A stretch of DNA of 60,785 nucleotides from assembly GCA_017460885.1 (NCBI GenBank), contig JAFUAB010000003.1, positions 1 to 60,785 on the forward strand. Reading direction: 5' to 3'. This stretch comes from Lachnospiraceae bacterium. Its GTDB lineage: Bacteria; Bacillota; Clostridia; Lachnospirales; Lachnospiraceae. This document shows, piece by piece, positions 1 through 9,278 of the stretch. Each line of letters opens with the position of its first letter. Positions within the stretch are counted from its first letter, which is position 1. The notes beneath the pieces are model-generated. The model saw only the letters and a list, made by a program, of their open reading frames with translations. It searched no databases and was not told where the DNA came from. The position numbers were made by a program, and so were the translations under genes.

Positions 1-142
1 AACTTGATCATTTGTCTTGCCCAGGCATCCATATGCTGCTTCAGAAAGCCTCGGCGTAGCCCGCTACGCCTGCGTTTTCTTCATTGCATATGAATGCCTG
101 TGCTTCGCCAACTGTTCAAGTTATTTATGAACAGTTCCTAAA
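1..142 (-). repeat. Dispersed 160-bp palindromic element, copy A (cut by the window edge)
   Basis: This is the reverse complement of the element at 60626-60785 with scattered mismatches. It keeps the central hairpin (GGCGTAG / CTACGCC), the GAAGAAAACG and GAGGCTTTCTGA blocks and one terminal arm ending in ACAGTTCCTAA at 142. The outermost ~18 bases of the other arm lie outside the window. It sits just downstream of the membrane-protein gene and could fold at the 3' end of that transcript. Confidence 0.85.
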
Positions 143-154
143 CGGGACTAAAAA

Positions 155-2449
155 TCAAAGATCAAAGTCGTCTTCTCCGTCATCAATATCCTGATCGTCG
201 TTCAGATCCCAGTCCATTTCATCTCCGGTATCATCGAAGTCGTCCTTCAGATCATCGAAATCATCGTTATAATCATCCCTGTCGTTCCCATCCGGTCCAT
301 CATCAAAGTCGTCAAAATCCCTGTCATAGGACATTTCGACATGAGGCTTCTTTTTGGGCAGAGGCAAAGGATTGGGGATCATTCCCGGCAGATCATCCAC
401 CTGCATTGTACTTCTGTCAAATTCTCGGGCAGGCTCGGGATCTGTCGGCCCCGGATCCGTCGAAATGTTTTCTGTCTCTTTCTCCTCGGGTTCCGAATCC
501 TCCTCATCTTCCTCGGGCATAAACATTTCCTCGGTAACGAAATCGGCGCCCTCGACCACGACATCGTAATTTCTGTTTCCGGACGTAAGTACCGTATCCT
601 CTCCGGTCTCGGTATCCTTCAGTATGCTGAGAGGATCGTCGTCATCCATATCCCTGATCGAAGCCCAGGGGATCGATGTGATCTGTTCGGATCTGTCCGA
701 TCCGGCAGGAGCGATCTCATCCAGACTCTCAAATATTATACCGTCGCTGTCCGAATCGACCTCGGTATCGGAAGCCTGCGGGACCGTCTTATACCCAGGC
801 GACGGCACGGGTTCAGGCATCGGAGCCTCTGTGGGATTAACGATCGGTACAGGCGCGGGTTCAGTCGAAGGTGCCGGTGCGGGATAAGCCGCAGGTACAG
901 GCACGGGGTTAACCGCCGATGCAGGTGCGGGTTTAGCCGCCGGTACAGGCACGGGTTCAGCCGAAGGTGCCGGTGCGGGATAAGCCGCCGGTACAGGCGC
1001 GGGTTCAGCAAAAGATGCCGGTGCGGGCTTAACCGCGGGTACCGGTTGTGGAATCTGTGCAAATGCCGTTGCCGGCTGAGAAACAGGCACAGCTGCAGGC
1101 TGTCCGGGAGTATCCGTGTGCTGCCCGGCTTCAGTTTTGGCTATCCTGTCGGATCTGGTCCTCACATGGAGCATGGCAGATACGCCGGCACCTGTAAGTG
1201 CCATATACATGATAAACGATGTCATACTGTCATGCAGATATCCGATCTTCGTCAGGGGCGTGATCGCACATGCAAACATCAGTATCCATGTCAGTTCATA
1301 CTCTATACGGTCTCTTCCAACTGTTCCCATCACTGTCATGGAGGCAAATCCCACCATGATCAGGCACTGTATCAGGCCGGCAGCTCCGGAGGTACTGTCA
1401 AGCAGTGAATATTCCGGCAAAGCCGTGGACGTGATCACATTTAACCAGTTTTCGGCAGCGTATGCAACACCTCCGACGCCTATAATACCGTCGATGATCA
1501 GGCTGAGAACAAGTCCCAGCAGCATTCCGCACGGCATAAGCAGATATGAGACCAGAGCACCCTTCTTTTCCGGATCTCCGACTTCGTAGATAAGGCAGAA
1601 CAGCCACGGAATAAGACACAGGATCACGGACATATCCAAAAACATAAGATATCCCGCGATCAGTCCGAGTATAAGTCCAAGTACTGTTTTGAGTTGTTTG
1701 CCGTCTGTCCGGAGGACACAGCTGACCAGATACATGGCAGCCACGACCAGCATGGCTGTAAAGCATCCCGGAGATGACGATAAGAGCTTGGAAGTGTACA
1801 GCGGGGATAATGCGAGTCCCAGTGACGTGACAAGACCGCAGGTATAGTTGACAAAGCTTTTGAACGTGGTAAAAACCAGGATCATGGTGATCACCTGGAT
1901 GATTATCTGAAGCAGGACCGCGGCAATAGCTCTGTCACCCACAAACTGCATGATAAAATAAAGCATCATAATGTAAGCATGTGACGCGCCGTGCACGGAC
2001 AGCTCCATCGCATTCGTATATTCGCCCTCCAGCATGGCTGCTGCGGCATCATAGTAAGTCGAATCCGTGAGAATGACAGCACCGGAATCGGAAAGCATCA
2101 TATATCCTCTGACAAAGATACCCGACAGAAAAACCAGGCAGGCCAGCAGAATATGAATGATATTGATCACATTCTTTTTGCCGCGCAGCTTCTTATGGAT
2201 CGCTTTTGATATGGCTCTGAACAGAAAAAATACTCCAAAGCAGATCCCGATGAATACAGCGATCCAGATCAAAAGCGCCGCATCGAGTGCCGTATAGGAT
2301 ACGGATGTGATCTGTGCCAGATAACTGTCCTCACCCGCAAAAAGGAAGTCAATTCCGTAAAGGAAGGCATACTGCGCTCCCATTACTATCAAAACTATCA
2401 TGGCAAGTATCCAGATAAAATTTGAAATCAACTTCTTTCTGAAAAGCAT
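155..2449 (-). CDS. Multi-pass membrane protein, GT-C glycosyltransferase-like, with Pro-rich linker and acidic tail
   Basis: The 764-aa protein has about eleven predicted membrane segments in residues 1-430. A conserved-looking acidic stretch (DSGAVILTDSTYYDAA, about residues 120-136) follows the third segment, as the acidic loop does in GT-C (GT39/PMT-like) glycosyltransferases. Residues ~455-565 are a low-complexity Pro/Ala/Val linker built from 8-residue units such as PAPVPAAY and PAPSAEPV, visible in the DNA as 24-nt repeats around 830-1060. The last ~120 residues are very rich in Asp and Glu and end in repeated DDFDD-type motifs. It starts 3 bp after the yebC stop, so it is probably co-transcribed and coupled. 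The GT-C assignment is inference from layout; a polymer-export or other membrane role is possible. Confidence 0.5.
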   Translation of the reverse strand: MLFRKKLISNFIWILAMIVLIVMGAQYAFLYGIDFLFAGEDSYLAQITSVSYTALDAALLIWIAVFIGICFGVFFLFRAISKAIHKKLRGKKNVINIIHILLACLVFLSGIFVRGYMMLSDSGAVILTDSTYYDAAAAMLEGEYTNAMELSVHGASHAYIMMLYFIMQFVGDRAIAAVLLQIIIQVITMILVFTTFKSFVNYTCGLVTSLGLALSPLYTSKLLSSSPGCFTAMLVVAAMYLVSCVLRTDGKQLKTVLGLILGLIAGYLMFLDMSVILCLIPWLFCLIYEVGDPEKKGALVSYLLMPCGMLLGLVLSLIIDGIIGVGGVAYAAENWLNVITSTALPEYSLLDSTSGAAGLIQCLIMVGFASMTVMGTVGRDRIEYELTWILMFACAITPLTKIGYLHDSMTSFIMYMALTGAGVSAMLHVRTRSDRIAKTEAGQHTDTPGQPAAVPVSQPATAFAQIPQPVPAVKPAPASFAEPAPVPAAYPAPAPSAEPVPVPAAKPAPASAVNPVPVPAAYPAPAPSTEPAPVPIVNPTEAPMPEPVPSPGYKTVPQASDTEVDSDSDGIIFESLDEIAPAGSDRSEQITSIPWASIRDMDDDDPLSILKDTETGEDTVLTSGNRNYDVVVEGADFVTEEMFMPEEDEEDSEPEEKETENISTDPGPTDPEPAREFDRSTMQVDDLPGMIPNPLPLPKKKPHVEMSYDRDFDDFDDGPDGNDRDDYNDDFDDLKDDFDDTGDEMDWDLNDDQDIDDGEDDFDL

Positions 2450-2452
2450 CGA

Positions 2453-3181
2453 TCATTCATCCCAATTATGATAAACCGCCTGTACGTCATCATCATCTTC
2501 AAGCAGATCAAGTGTGCGTTGCAGATTCTTAACGGCTGTTTCGTCGGTTAAGCTTACATAGTTCTGAGGGATCATTGTGATCTCCGCACTGGCGGCAACT
2601 ATCTTATTTTCTTCCAGAGCCTGAACCACGGCCGTAAACGAATCGGGATCGGTCAGGATCTCAAAGCTGTCATCTTCCTCGTTAAAATCCTCTGCTCCGG
2701 CATCCAATGCGATCATCATCAGGTCATCGGCATCCATATCGCATTCTTCGCGATCTATGATGATCTGCCCCTTTTTGTCAAACATATACGATACGCAGCC
2801 GGGGGTACCGACATTACCGTTACCCTTTGTAAACGCACTTCTGACATTGGCAGCGGTCCTGTTGATGTTGTCTGTAAGCGCATCTACGATGATCGCTATC
2901 CCTCCCGGACCGTAGCCCTCATAGGATACATATTTATAATCCGTGGCACCGCTCTCACCGGAAGCCTTTTTGATGCCTCTTTCGATGGTATCGTTGGGTA
3001 CGTTGTTGGCCTTGGCCTTTGCAATGACCTGTGCAAGCTTGAAATTATTGGCCGGATCGGGGCCGCCCTCCTTAACCGCCACAGCGATCTCGCGTCCGAT
3101 TATTGTAAAGATCTTTCCCTTGGCAGCATCGTTCTTTTCCTTTTTGTGTTTAATGTTAGCAAATTTTGAATGTCCTGACAT
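2453..3181 (-). CDS. yebC: YebC/PmpR (TACO1) family protein
   Basis: The 242-aa protein has the family's N-terminal signature [20 protein letters not shown] and the normal length (~240 aa). It keeps the [17 protein letters not shown] block and the acidic C-terminal half. Family members are annotated as transcriptional regulators; more recent work on the family points to a role in translation, particularly of proline stretches. The chosen ATG at 3181 is preceded by AGAGGTGAG; an in-frame start 7 codons upstream would add residues foreign to the family. It lies between alr and the Pro-rich membrane protein, which is interesting given the proposed proline link, though this may be coincidence. 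Confidence 0.95.
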   Translation of the reverse strand: MSGHSKFANIKHKKEKNDAAKGKIFTIIGREIAVAVKEGGPDPANNFKLAQVIAKAKANNVPNDTIERGIKKASGESGATDYKYVSYEGYGPGGIAIIVDALTDNINRTAANVRSAFTKGNGNVGTPGCVSYMFDKKGQIIIDREECDMDADDLMMIALDAGAEDFNEEDDSFEILTDPDSFTAVVQALEENKIVAASAEITMIPQNYVSLTDETAVKNLQRTLDLLEDDDDVQAVYHNWDE

Positions 3182-3242
3182 AATCTCACCTCTTCTTATC
3201 AATTAACATAACAATTCATTTTACCATTTTTACCGTTTTCTA

Positions 3243-4427
3243 TCAAGAATTATATGATCTGCAGCCGGTCATATCCCCCTCTTTGGTATAAACTCTCGGG
3301 ATACGTCTGCCTATATCGCATGCAAGTTCATAATTGAACCTGCCGCTTATGTTTCCGAGCTCTTCCATGGTTATGAACTCACTGCCGTCTTTCCCGATCA
3401 GGGTGACCTTATCTCCGTCGGAGGCCTCCGGAATATCGGTAACATCTATCATGAGCTGATCCATGCACACCCTTCCCCGGATCGGAGCGCGTCTGCCCCG
3501 TACCAGTACCTCTCCTCTGTTCGACAGCGATCTCGGATATCCGTCACCGTATCCGATGGGAACCGTCGCTATACGTCTGCGTGAATCGGCTGTATAGGTT
3601 CCTCCGTAGCTGATCTGGGTTCCCGGTTCCACGTCCTTGATATATACGATATGACTGATCAGGCTCATGACGGGCTTAAGCGGCACATAATCCCTCCTGA
3701 CCTCGTCCGAGGGCATCAGTCCGTACAATGTTATACCCGCTCTGACCAGATCCATGTTTGCCTCCGGCAATTCGATTATCCCTGCGGAATTGGAGCAGTG
3801 GATCAAAGGGATATCGGCTCCCGTTTCGGCTTTGATCCTGTCGGTAAAGCTTCTGAACACCTCGATCTGCCGGTTAACGAAGGTCTTATCGGCTTCATCC
3901 GCACGTGCAAAATGTGTAAATATGCCCTCTACATCTATCCCCGGTGTGGCGAGAGCCTCTTTCACAAAAGCAATACCCGAATCATCGGGACTGATGCCTA
4001 TCCTGCCCATACCCGTATCGGTCTTGATATGAATATGTGCCTTCCTGCCGAGTTGTACAGCTGTTTCGGAGAGCCGTTCAAGCATATCCCTCTTAAAAAC
4101 AGCCGGTCTGATATCCTGACGGATCATATCCTCATAGGCATAGTCAAAGGTGAATCCCAGAATAAGTATCGGCTTCGTTATCCCTGCTTTCCGCAGTTCA
4201 AAGGCTTCCTCCGGACAGGCTGTCGCAAACCCCCAGATGCGTTCCATGGCCTCGTTCTCTACGGCTATCGGTACGGCTCCGTGTCCGTAGCCGTCGGTCT
4301 TGATGACCAGGATCATCCGTGCGGCGGGATCGATATTGGCAAGCATGCTGTCGATATTAAAGCGTACAGCGTCCATGTCGATCCCGGCATACCCCCTCTT
4401 TAAATAATCACATTCTTCAGGTCTCAT
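3243..4427 (-). CDS. alr: Alanine racemase
   Basis: The PLP enzyme (394 aa) interconverts L- and D-alanine for peptidoglycan synthesis in the cytoplasm. The PLP lysine lies in VIKTDGYGHG (K43), a variant of the usual VVKADAYGHG. The catalytic-tyrosine region ISYGGTYTA and the conserved GYGDGYPR and CMDQLMIDVTD blocks are present. The ATG at 4427 follows GGAGAGAATGAA. It is downstream of nnr on the same strand (40-bp gap). This nnr-alr order is common in Firmicutes, although the usual acpS partner is absent here. Confidence 0.96.
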   Translation of the reverse strand: MRPEECDYLKRGYAGIDMDAVRFNIDSMLANIDPAARMILVIKTDGYGHGAVPIAVENEAMERIWGFATACPEEAFELRKAGITKPILILGFTFDYAYEDMIRQDIRPAVFKRDMLERLSETAVQLGRKAHIHIKTDTGMGRIGISPDDSGIAFVKEALATPGIDVEGIFTHFARADEADKTFVNRQIEVFRSFTDRIKAETGADIPLIHCSNSAGIIELPEANMDLVRAGITLYGLMPSDEVRRDYVPLKPVMSLISHIVYIKDVEPGTQISYGGTYTADSRRRIATVPIGYGDGYPRSLSNRGEVLVRGRRAPIRGRVCMDQLMIDVTDIPEASDGDKVTLIGKDGSEFITMEELGNISGRFNYELACDIGRRIPRVYTKEGDMTGCRSYNS

Positions 4428-4467
4428 TTCATTCTCTCCGGTTAAAATACTGATAATGATACGCAGG

Positions 4468-6039
4468 TCAGTCTTTCCCTAACACCGTCCTGATCGCAGA
4501 TATGATATCCGTCGCGGTCATTCCCCTGACCCCGTGCTCCACGGCCGCGGCATCACCGCACGATCCATGAATATAAGCAGCAAGTACAGCTGTTTCAAAC
4601 AGATCCAGCTGACCTTCATTCTGAACCATAAGCCCTGCACAGATTCCCGAAAGGACATCTCCGGATCCCGCCGTAGCCATCCCGTTATTTCCGGTCGTAT
4701 TGACATATACGGCAGCTTCGCATCCGGAAGAAGCTATTATGCTTCTCGCGTCCTTCGCAATGATCGTAACATGCATTCTGTCCGCAAACTCATACGGCAT
4801 GACATTCAGGGTTTCGCGGATCTCCTTTACGCTTTTTCCAGACATATAGGACAGCTCACCCAGATGAGGCGTCATTATGACACCTGATCTTCTGCCGGAT
4901 CGCAATGCCGTGGCGATATCAACATCATCTGTACAGATTTTCAGTGCATCGGCGTCTATCAGAACCGGTTTATCGCAATCCAGTAATGCCCATCTCGTAA
5001 GGATTGATGCAGTTCTTCCCGTCCCTATCCCGGGACCGATAAGGATACCGTCGCACCAGTCTGATGACTCTTCGAGATCACTTTTCAGTTCCTCATCCGG
5101 TGTATTATCATCATAGAACGAATACATGGCTTCCGGCAGCATCCCCTGCAAAGATTCACGATTATCAGCGTGTGTAATGAGTTTTATCATTCCCACGCCC
5201 GTCTCGAAAGCCGCTTTGGAGGCCATATAGGCCGCACCGCATATTTTATCGCTGCCCGCGATGACCAGGAGTTTGCCGTATGTACCCTTGTTGGAAAAGG
5301 TCCTCCGTGCAGGCAGACCTATATCGGAGAAATCGGTAATGGTACGATACCTCGGCCTGCCGTCGCAGATACTGAATTCATCTATCCCCATATCCACGCA
5401 TACAAGCTTACCGCAGTGCTCCGCTCCCGGATACAGTATCTGACCGAGCTTGATAAAGCCGAAAGTGATGGTAAGATCAGCATTGACGCAGATCTGATCA
5501 GGGCCGGCTCCGTCGGCGCATACGCCCGAGGGAATATCCAGAGAAACTATATAGGCTCCCGAAGAATTGATCCCTTCAGCAAGAATGTCATAAGGCTCCC
5601 TAAGAGGTCGTGATAATCCCACTCCGAAAAGAGCATCGATTATAACATCCGCATGGAGCTTACCGCGTGAAATATTACCCGCAAGATCGGCGATCTCACT
5701 CACGTCCGCTTCGGTTATGCTTACTCCGTATGCCTCGGCTATCGAGATCTCCTTTAGATTTAAAGCCGATGCCTTATCCGGATCCCCGGCAAGTATCACC
5801 CGTACATCATAATGGTGCTGGAACAGCATTCTGGCAAGAGCTATCCCGTCTCCCCCGTTATTGCCGTAACCGCAGATAACCAGCAGACGCGGATCCGTCA
5901 GATCCTTTATTTCCCCGGTCAAAACGTCATAAGCGCCGGATGCTGCCCTTTCCATAAGAACAATATCCGGCACATTCAAAACCTCACTCGTATATTTGTC
6001 ATAACGCCGCATTTCATCGGCCGTCACAAGATATCTCAT
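4468..6039 (-). CDS. nnr: Bifunctional NAD(P)H-hydrate epimerase / ADP-dependent NAD(P)H-hydrate dehydratase
   Basis: This 523-aa enzyme repairs hydrated NADH and NADPH. The N-terminal YjeF_N (epimerase) half has GYGNNGGDGIALARML and DALFGVGLSRPL. The C-terminal ribokinase-like dehydratase half has GTYGKLLVIAGS, ILIGPGIGTG and the ATP-site motif GSGDVLSG. I chose the start at 6039 (MRYLVTADEMRRYD, the usual family N-terminus), 1 bp after the stop of the upstream coiled-coil gene. A longer ORF to 6108 would overlap that gene by 68 bp. Both catalytic halves look complete. Confidence 0.95.
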   Translation of the reverse strand: MRYLVTADEMRRYDKYTSEVLNVPDIVLMERAASGAYDVLTGEIKDLTDPRLLVICGYGNNGGDGIALARMLFQHHYDVRVILAGDPDKASALNLKEISIAEAYGVSITEADVSEIADLAGNISRGKLHADVIIDALFGVGLSRPLREPYDILAEGINSSGAYIVSLDIPSGVCADGAGPDQICVNADLTITFGFIKLGQILYPGAEHCGKLVCVDMGIDEFSICDGRPRYRTITDFSDIGLPARRTFSNKGTYGKLLVIAGSDKICGAAYMASKAAFETGVGMIKLITHADNRESLQGMLPEAMYSFYDDNTPDEELKSDLEESSDWCDGILIGPGIGTGRTASILTRWALLDCDKPVLIDADALKICTDDVDIATALRSGRRSGVIMTPHLGELSYMSGKSVKEIRETLNVMPYEFADRMHVTIIAKDARSIIASSGCEAAVYVNTTGNNGMATAGSGDVLSGICAGLMVQNEGQLDLFETAVLAAYIHGSCGDAAAVEHGVRGMTATDIISAIRTVLGKD

Positions 6040-6040
6040 A

Positions 6041-6685
6041 TCACTCGACCATCTTTTCTCCCTGTATATCAGGTTTTTTGAGCCCTGTCGGTATATACTG
6101 CATATCAAAAATGTCTATCACATCGGTTCCGAATATATCGTGCATATAGGAATACAGCCGGTGGTTAGCCAGTTCCTTATCCTGCTTTCTTACCACATTC
6201 TTCTTAAGTTCGACCCTGAACTCATCGATCCACTTGCTGATCTCTTCGATCTCTCTGCCGTTTCGCTGCAGTCTTCCGTAACAATCCTCCATTGTCAGGA
6301 TCATCAGTTCCTTGTTGACCTGATCGATCAGATGCGGAAAATCGAGCAGCCGGTCGTTGTAGTCATCGATGTGGTTATTGCAGTCTTCTATCAGCTTTTT
6401 ATGCTTCTCAAGCTCCGACGAAGCATTTTTATCTCCGTTTGAAGCCTCATCGGCCAACGGAACCATCTCATCAAGCAGTTTCTTTTTGAGCGCTTTGACC
6501 TTTTTCAGATCATTGTTGACGCCGCCCTGTTCTCTGAGCAGTTCGTTAAGAGCATCCGCCTTTTCTTTGATACCGGCGGGGATCTCCCCACCGTCAAAAA
6601 GCTGATGCCACTTATTATCCAGTGTCAGAGGTGCAATATGCTTGCCCTCAAGCGCCGTCAAAAAAACCGATTCCTTATCTGACAT
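6041..6685 (-). CDS. Cytoplasmic coiled-coil protein of unknown function
   Basis: This 214-aa protein has no signal peptide or membrane segment. Residues ~35-175 are rich in Lys/Glu/Leu heptads (for example LKKVKALKKKLLDEMVPLADEAS) and look like two or three long helices. The C-terminus is non-helical (FDMQYIPTGLKKPDIQGEK). I do not recognise the family. The start is supported by GAGGATTAG 5-9 nt upstream. It lies between rex and nnr with a 1-bp gap to nnr, so its expression is probably coupled to the repair enzyme. Confidence 0.75.
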   Translation of the reverse strand: MSDKESVFLTALEGKHIAPLTLDNKWHQLFDGGEIPAGIKEKADALNELLREQGGVNNDLKKVKALKKKLLDEMVPLADEASNGDKNASSELEKHKKLIEDCNNHIDDYNDRLLDFPHLIDQVNKELMILTMEDCYGRLQRNGREIEEISKWIDEFRVELKKNVVRKQDKELANHRLYSYMHDIFGTDVIDIFDMQYIPTGLKKPDIQGEKMVE

Positions 6686-6707
6686 ATCTAATCCTCAAGA
6701 TCCCTTA

Positions 6708-6785
6708 CTACGGCGAGGCTTTCTGACGTAGCTATCGGGAAAGCAGACAAGTCAAATGACTAAGTTAATTCGCTACAGTTCCTTA
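6708..6785 (+). repeat. Truncated copy B of the 160-bp element, overlapping the end of rex
   Basis: Only the right half is present. It begins within the central hairpin (CTACGGCGAGGCTTTCTGA) and continues through GAAAGCAGACAA, AAATGACTAA and the terminal arm TTCGCTACAGTTCCTTA. It is closest to copy C at 48105-48264. Bases 6760-6785 also encode the last residues of Rex. Confidence 0.85.
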
Positions 6786-7398
6786 GATTATAAGACAGTT
6801 TCATAAGGCTGTCCGAAAGATGAACATTTTCAACGCGTATATTGTCCGGTACATCCAGGTCTACATGGGCGAAGTTCCAGATTCCGCGTATTCCGGCCCG
6901 TACAAGCCTGTCCGCAACAGCATGTGCCGCATCCTTTGGTATGGTCAGCACCGCTATGTCTATGGCATTGTCACGGATAAAATCCTCCAGCTCCGACATG
7001 GGTCTGACAGGCATATTTCTGACCACAACACCCTGCATATGCGGGTCCGAATCAAACAGTCCCTTTGTGTGGAATCCTCTTCTGTCAAAGTTCACGTAAT
7101 TGGCAAGCGCCTGTCCGAGATTGCCAGCACCTATTATGATCAGATTATGACGTTTATCGAGGCCCAGGATACGTGCTATCTCGTCATAGAGATAATCAAC
7201 ATTATATCCGTATCCCTGCTGACCGAACCCTCCGAAATTATTCAGATCCTGTCTGATCTGCGATGCCGTAACATGCATGAGCCTGCTCAGATCCCGGCTT
7301 GATATCCTTTCTATCCCCTGATCCTTAAGCTCACCCAGAAATCTCAGATATCTGGGCAGCCTGCTTATCACAGCCTGTGATATTTCCCTGGTTTCCAC
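6760..7398 (-). CDS. rex: Redox-sensing transcriptional repressor Rex
   Basis: This 212-aa repressor senses the NADH/NAD+ ratio. An N-terminal winged helix (SSRDLSRLMHVTASQIRQDL, then FGGFGQQGYGYNV) is followed by a Rossmann domain with GAGNLGQAL. The longest ORF begins at a TTG at 7413. I prefer the GTG at 7398, because GGGAGAGG lies 5 nt upstream and the protein then begins VETREISQAVISRLPRY, matching the family. The C-terminus is odd: the last 7-8 residues (LRNCSELT) are encoded by the terminal arm of repeat copy B and replace the usual end of the swapped C-terminal helix. It heads the run toward nnr and alr. Confidence 0.95.
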   Translation of the reverse strand: METREISQAVISRLPRYLRFLGELKDQGIERISSRDLSRLMHVTASQIRQDLNNFGGFGQQGYGYNVDYLYDEIARILGLDKRHNLIIIGAGNLGQALANYVNFDRRGFHTKGLFDSDPHMQGVVVRNMPVRPMSELEDFIRDNAIDIAVLTIPKDAAHAVADRLVRAGIRGIWNFAHVDLDVPDNIRVENVHLSDSLMKLSYNLRNCSELT

Positions 7399-7415
7399 TT
7401 TGACCTCTCCCAACT

Positions 7416-9233
7416 CTATCTGACATATTTATCAAGCAGGGTTTCCACTCTCTTGCGGGTAGCATCGGCACCATTTCCGTATTCCACCATAGGCTGCATG
7501 GAACCACCCTCAAAGCTGGCGCCGGCATCCTTCATACCTGCTTCCTTTTCTCGGATCCAGGCACGCTGCTCCTCAGTAGCTGTCGTCATTGTTCCCTCAT
7601 CCAGGCTCTCTCCCATATAAGCCCATATCTGATTCAAAAGCGTATCCCACAGTTCATACTGCTGATATGCAAGCTGGTTGAGGGTAAGCTGGTCGAGAAG
7701 TGAATCCGAACCGAGCTTTGAATCTATCTCTGCCTGTTTTTTGAGAGCATCATCATAGTTTTGAAGGATCTGTTCCTTACTCAGACCGCCCCCGTCGGAG
7801 GATTTGATCATATCGCTGAACGCAGCATAATTGTTGTCATATGTGCAGTTTTCCATAGTTACCTCCCTGTTTGAGAAGGTAACGAACTGATTGTTTTTGA
7901 ATGAACAGTTTTTGAAGGTCACACGGTCATACTCACCCGTTCCCACAAAATAACAGGTTTCGTATGCCGATCTGTTGCCCGAAAACTCACAGTTGTCAAA
8001 GGTAAGATCATAGCCGTCATAGAAATTGATCAGCGTAAGATCTTCGCTGTCCCTCAGCTTGCAGTTCTCAAACAGTGCACTCCCGCTGTTTCTGAGATCA
8101 ACGAGTCCGTAAGTGCATTCGTAGATATCCGAGTCGGTCACATGTATCTCACTGGTATAGCTGGCTTCGATACCGTATGTTCCGCTTCCGTACAGATTGC
8201 ACTTGTCAACGGAAACATGATCACTGTCAGCGAAATGCAGGACACTGCCGCTGCAATAGCCGGGTTCGACGTTATGTCCGGCCGTAACTCCCCGAATAAC
8301 AAAATTACTGCAGTTGCTTACATTGAGCACCGGAGAATAGGGATCATCAATACTGAACAGGATATCGGCTCCGTTTTCCGATTCCAGGCAGAGGTTGGAA
8401 ATATTGCTTATAGTCACCCCGTCATAATCGAAGCCCACATTCTTATTGTTTACATCCGCCTGCTTAACCGCCGAAAGATCATATTTGCCATCGGCAAGGA
8501 TTATCTTGCGGTTATTCTTTATCTCATTGAGCATGTCTGTCGCATTGTTGACCGTAACAGTATCGAAATATCTCAGATTTTCGGTATCATCAAGTCTGGG
8601 ATCGTCCTTACGCATATAATAGTTGGTCGAAACGTAATAATATGAGTATTCCTCAGAAGGATTGGCAAGATGCTCCCAGGATACGATAAGTATGTCATCA
8701 TCCTTAATCGAAAATCTGTACGGAACGCTGTCCTCATCCGCTTCTTCAAATGGATCGGTCAGCTCCATACACCAGCTCTGACCTTCGGCATCCCGGTAAG
8801 GCTCTCTGTCCATATAAGCCAGTTCGGCTCCGTAGATCCTGTCACTGCTTTCGAATCCGTAGCTCTTATAATCGGCAATAAATCTGTCACCCTCTCTGCG
8901 GATCCTCACGCTGGAATTGATCGCATACTCATCGCCCCGCATAGTGACATAGTCATAGTCACCTTCCTCATCCTCGGAATGATAAATAGAACACATAAAA
9001 TCCCACTCGCCTATCATTTCATCCGCAGGCGAAGCAACCGCAGCCTGAGTCTGTGTCTGTGTCACGGACGAATCCGTATCCTGCATTGCTGTCGCGGAAT
9101 CCTGACTTTCCGCCGTGCTTTCCTGCGTTTCGGCAACAGCCTGTTCCGCGTCTGCGGGCTGTGAACCGCAGCCGGTCAGAGCTGCCGTTAAGACCGTGAT
9201 CACCAGTGTTTTTGCAAACCAATTGTTTTTCAT
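7416..9233 (-). CDS. Surface lipoprotein with right-handed beta-helix and LprI-like C-terminal domain
   Basis: The 605-aa protein begins with a lipoprotein signal (MKNNWFAKTL, lipobox LTGC) and is predicted to be anchored outside the membrane. A Ser/Thr/Gln-rich spacer follows, then a beta-rich domain (~residues 60-190). Residues ~220-460 hold repeated strands such as SGSVLHFADSDHVSVDKCN and SALFENCKLRDS, typical of pectate-lyase or NosD-type parallel beta-helices. The C-terminal ~110 residues resemble the LprI/DUF1311 domain (EEQRAWIREKEAGM, FEGGSMQPMVEYG) but lack its cysteines. The ATG at 9233 has AGGAG 8 nt upstream. The gene lies between the esterase and rex. A role in polysaccharide binding or envelope protection is inference. 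Confidence 0.75.
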   Translation of the reverse strand: MKNNWFAKTLVITVLTAALTGCGSQPADAEQAVAETQESTAESQDSATAMQDTDSSVTQTQTQAAVASPADEMIGEWDFMCSIYHSEDEEGDYDYVTMRGDEYAINSSVRIRREGDRFIADYKSYGFESSDRIYGAELAYMDREPYRDAEGQSWCMELTDPFEEADEDSVPYRFSIKDDDILIVSWEHLANPSEEYSYYYVSTNYYMRKDDPRLDDTENLRYFDTVTVNNATDMLNEIKNNRKIILADGKYDLSAVKQADVNNKNVGFDYDGVTISNISNLCLESENGADILFSIDDPYSPVLNVSNCSNFVIRGVTAGHNVEPGYCSGSVLHFADSDHVSVDKCNLYGSGTYGIEASYTSEIHVTDSDIYECTYGLVDLRNSGSALFENCKLRDSEDLTLINFYDGYDLTFDNCEFSGNRSAYETCYFVGTGEYDRVTFKNCSFKNNQFVTFSNREVTMENCTYDNNYAAFSDMIKSSDGGGLSKEQILQNYDDALKKQAEIDSKLGSDSLLDQLTLNQLAYQQYELWDTLLNQIWAYMGESLDEGTMTTATEEQRAWIREKEAGMKDAGASFEGGSMQPMVEYGNGADATRKRVETLLDKYVR

Positions 9234-9278
9234 CAAACATGCTCCTCTCATCTGCAAAATGATCCAGAATATTTTAGT

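Noticed and set aside
341-1408. 355-codon plus-strand ORF rich in Arg, Cys and Gly
   Set aside because: It is the antisense shadow of the Pro-rich linker of the minus-strand membrane protein, whose frame is supported by membrane segments and gene coupling.
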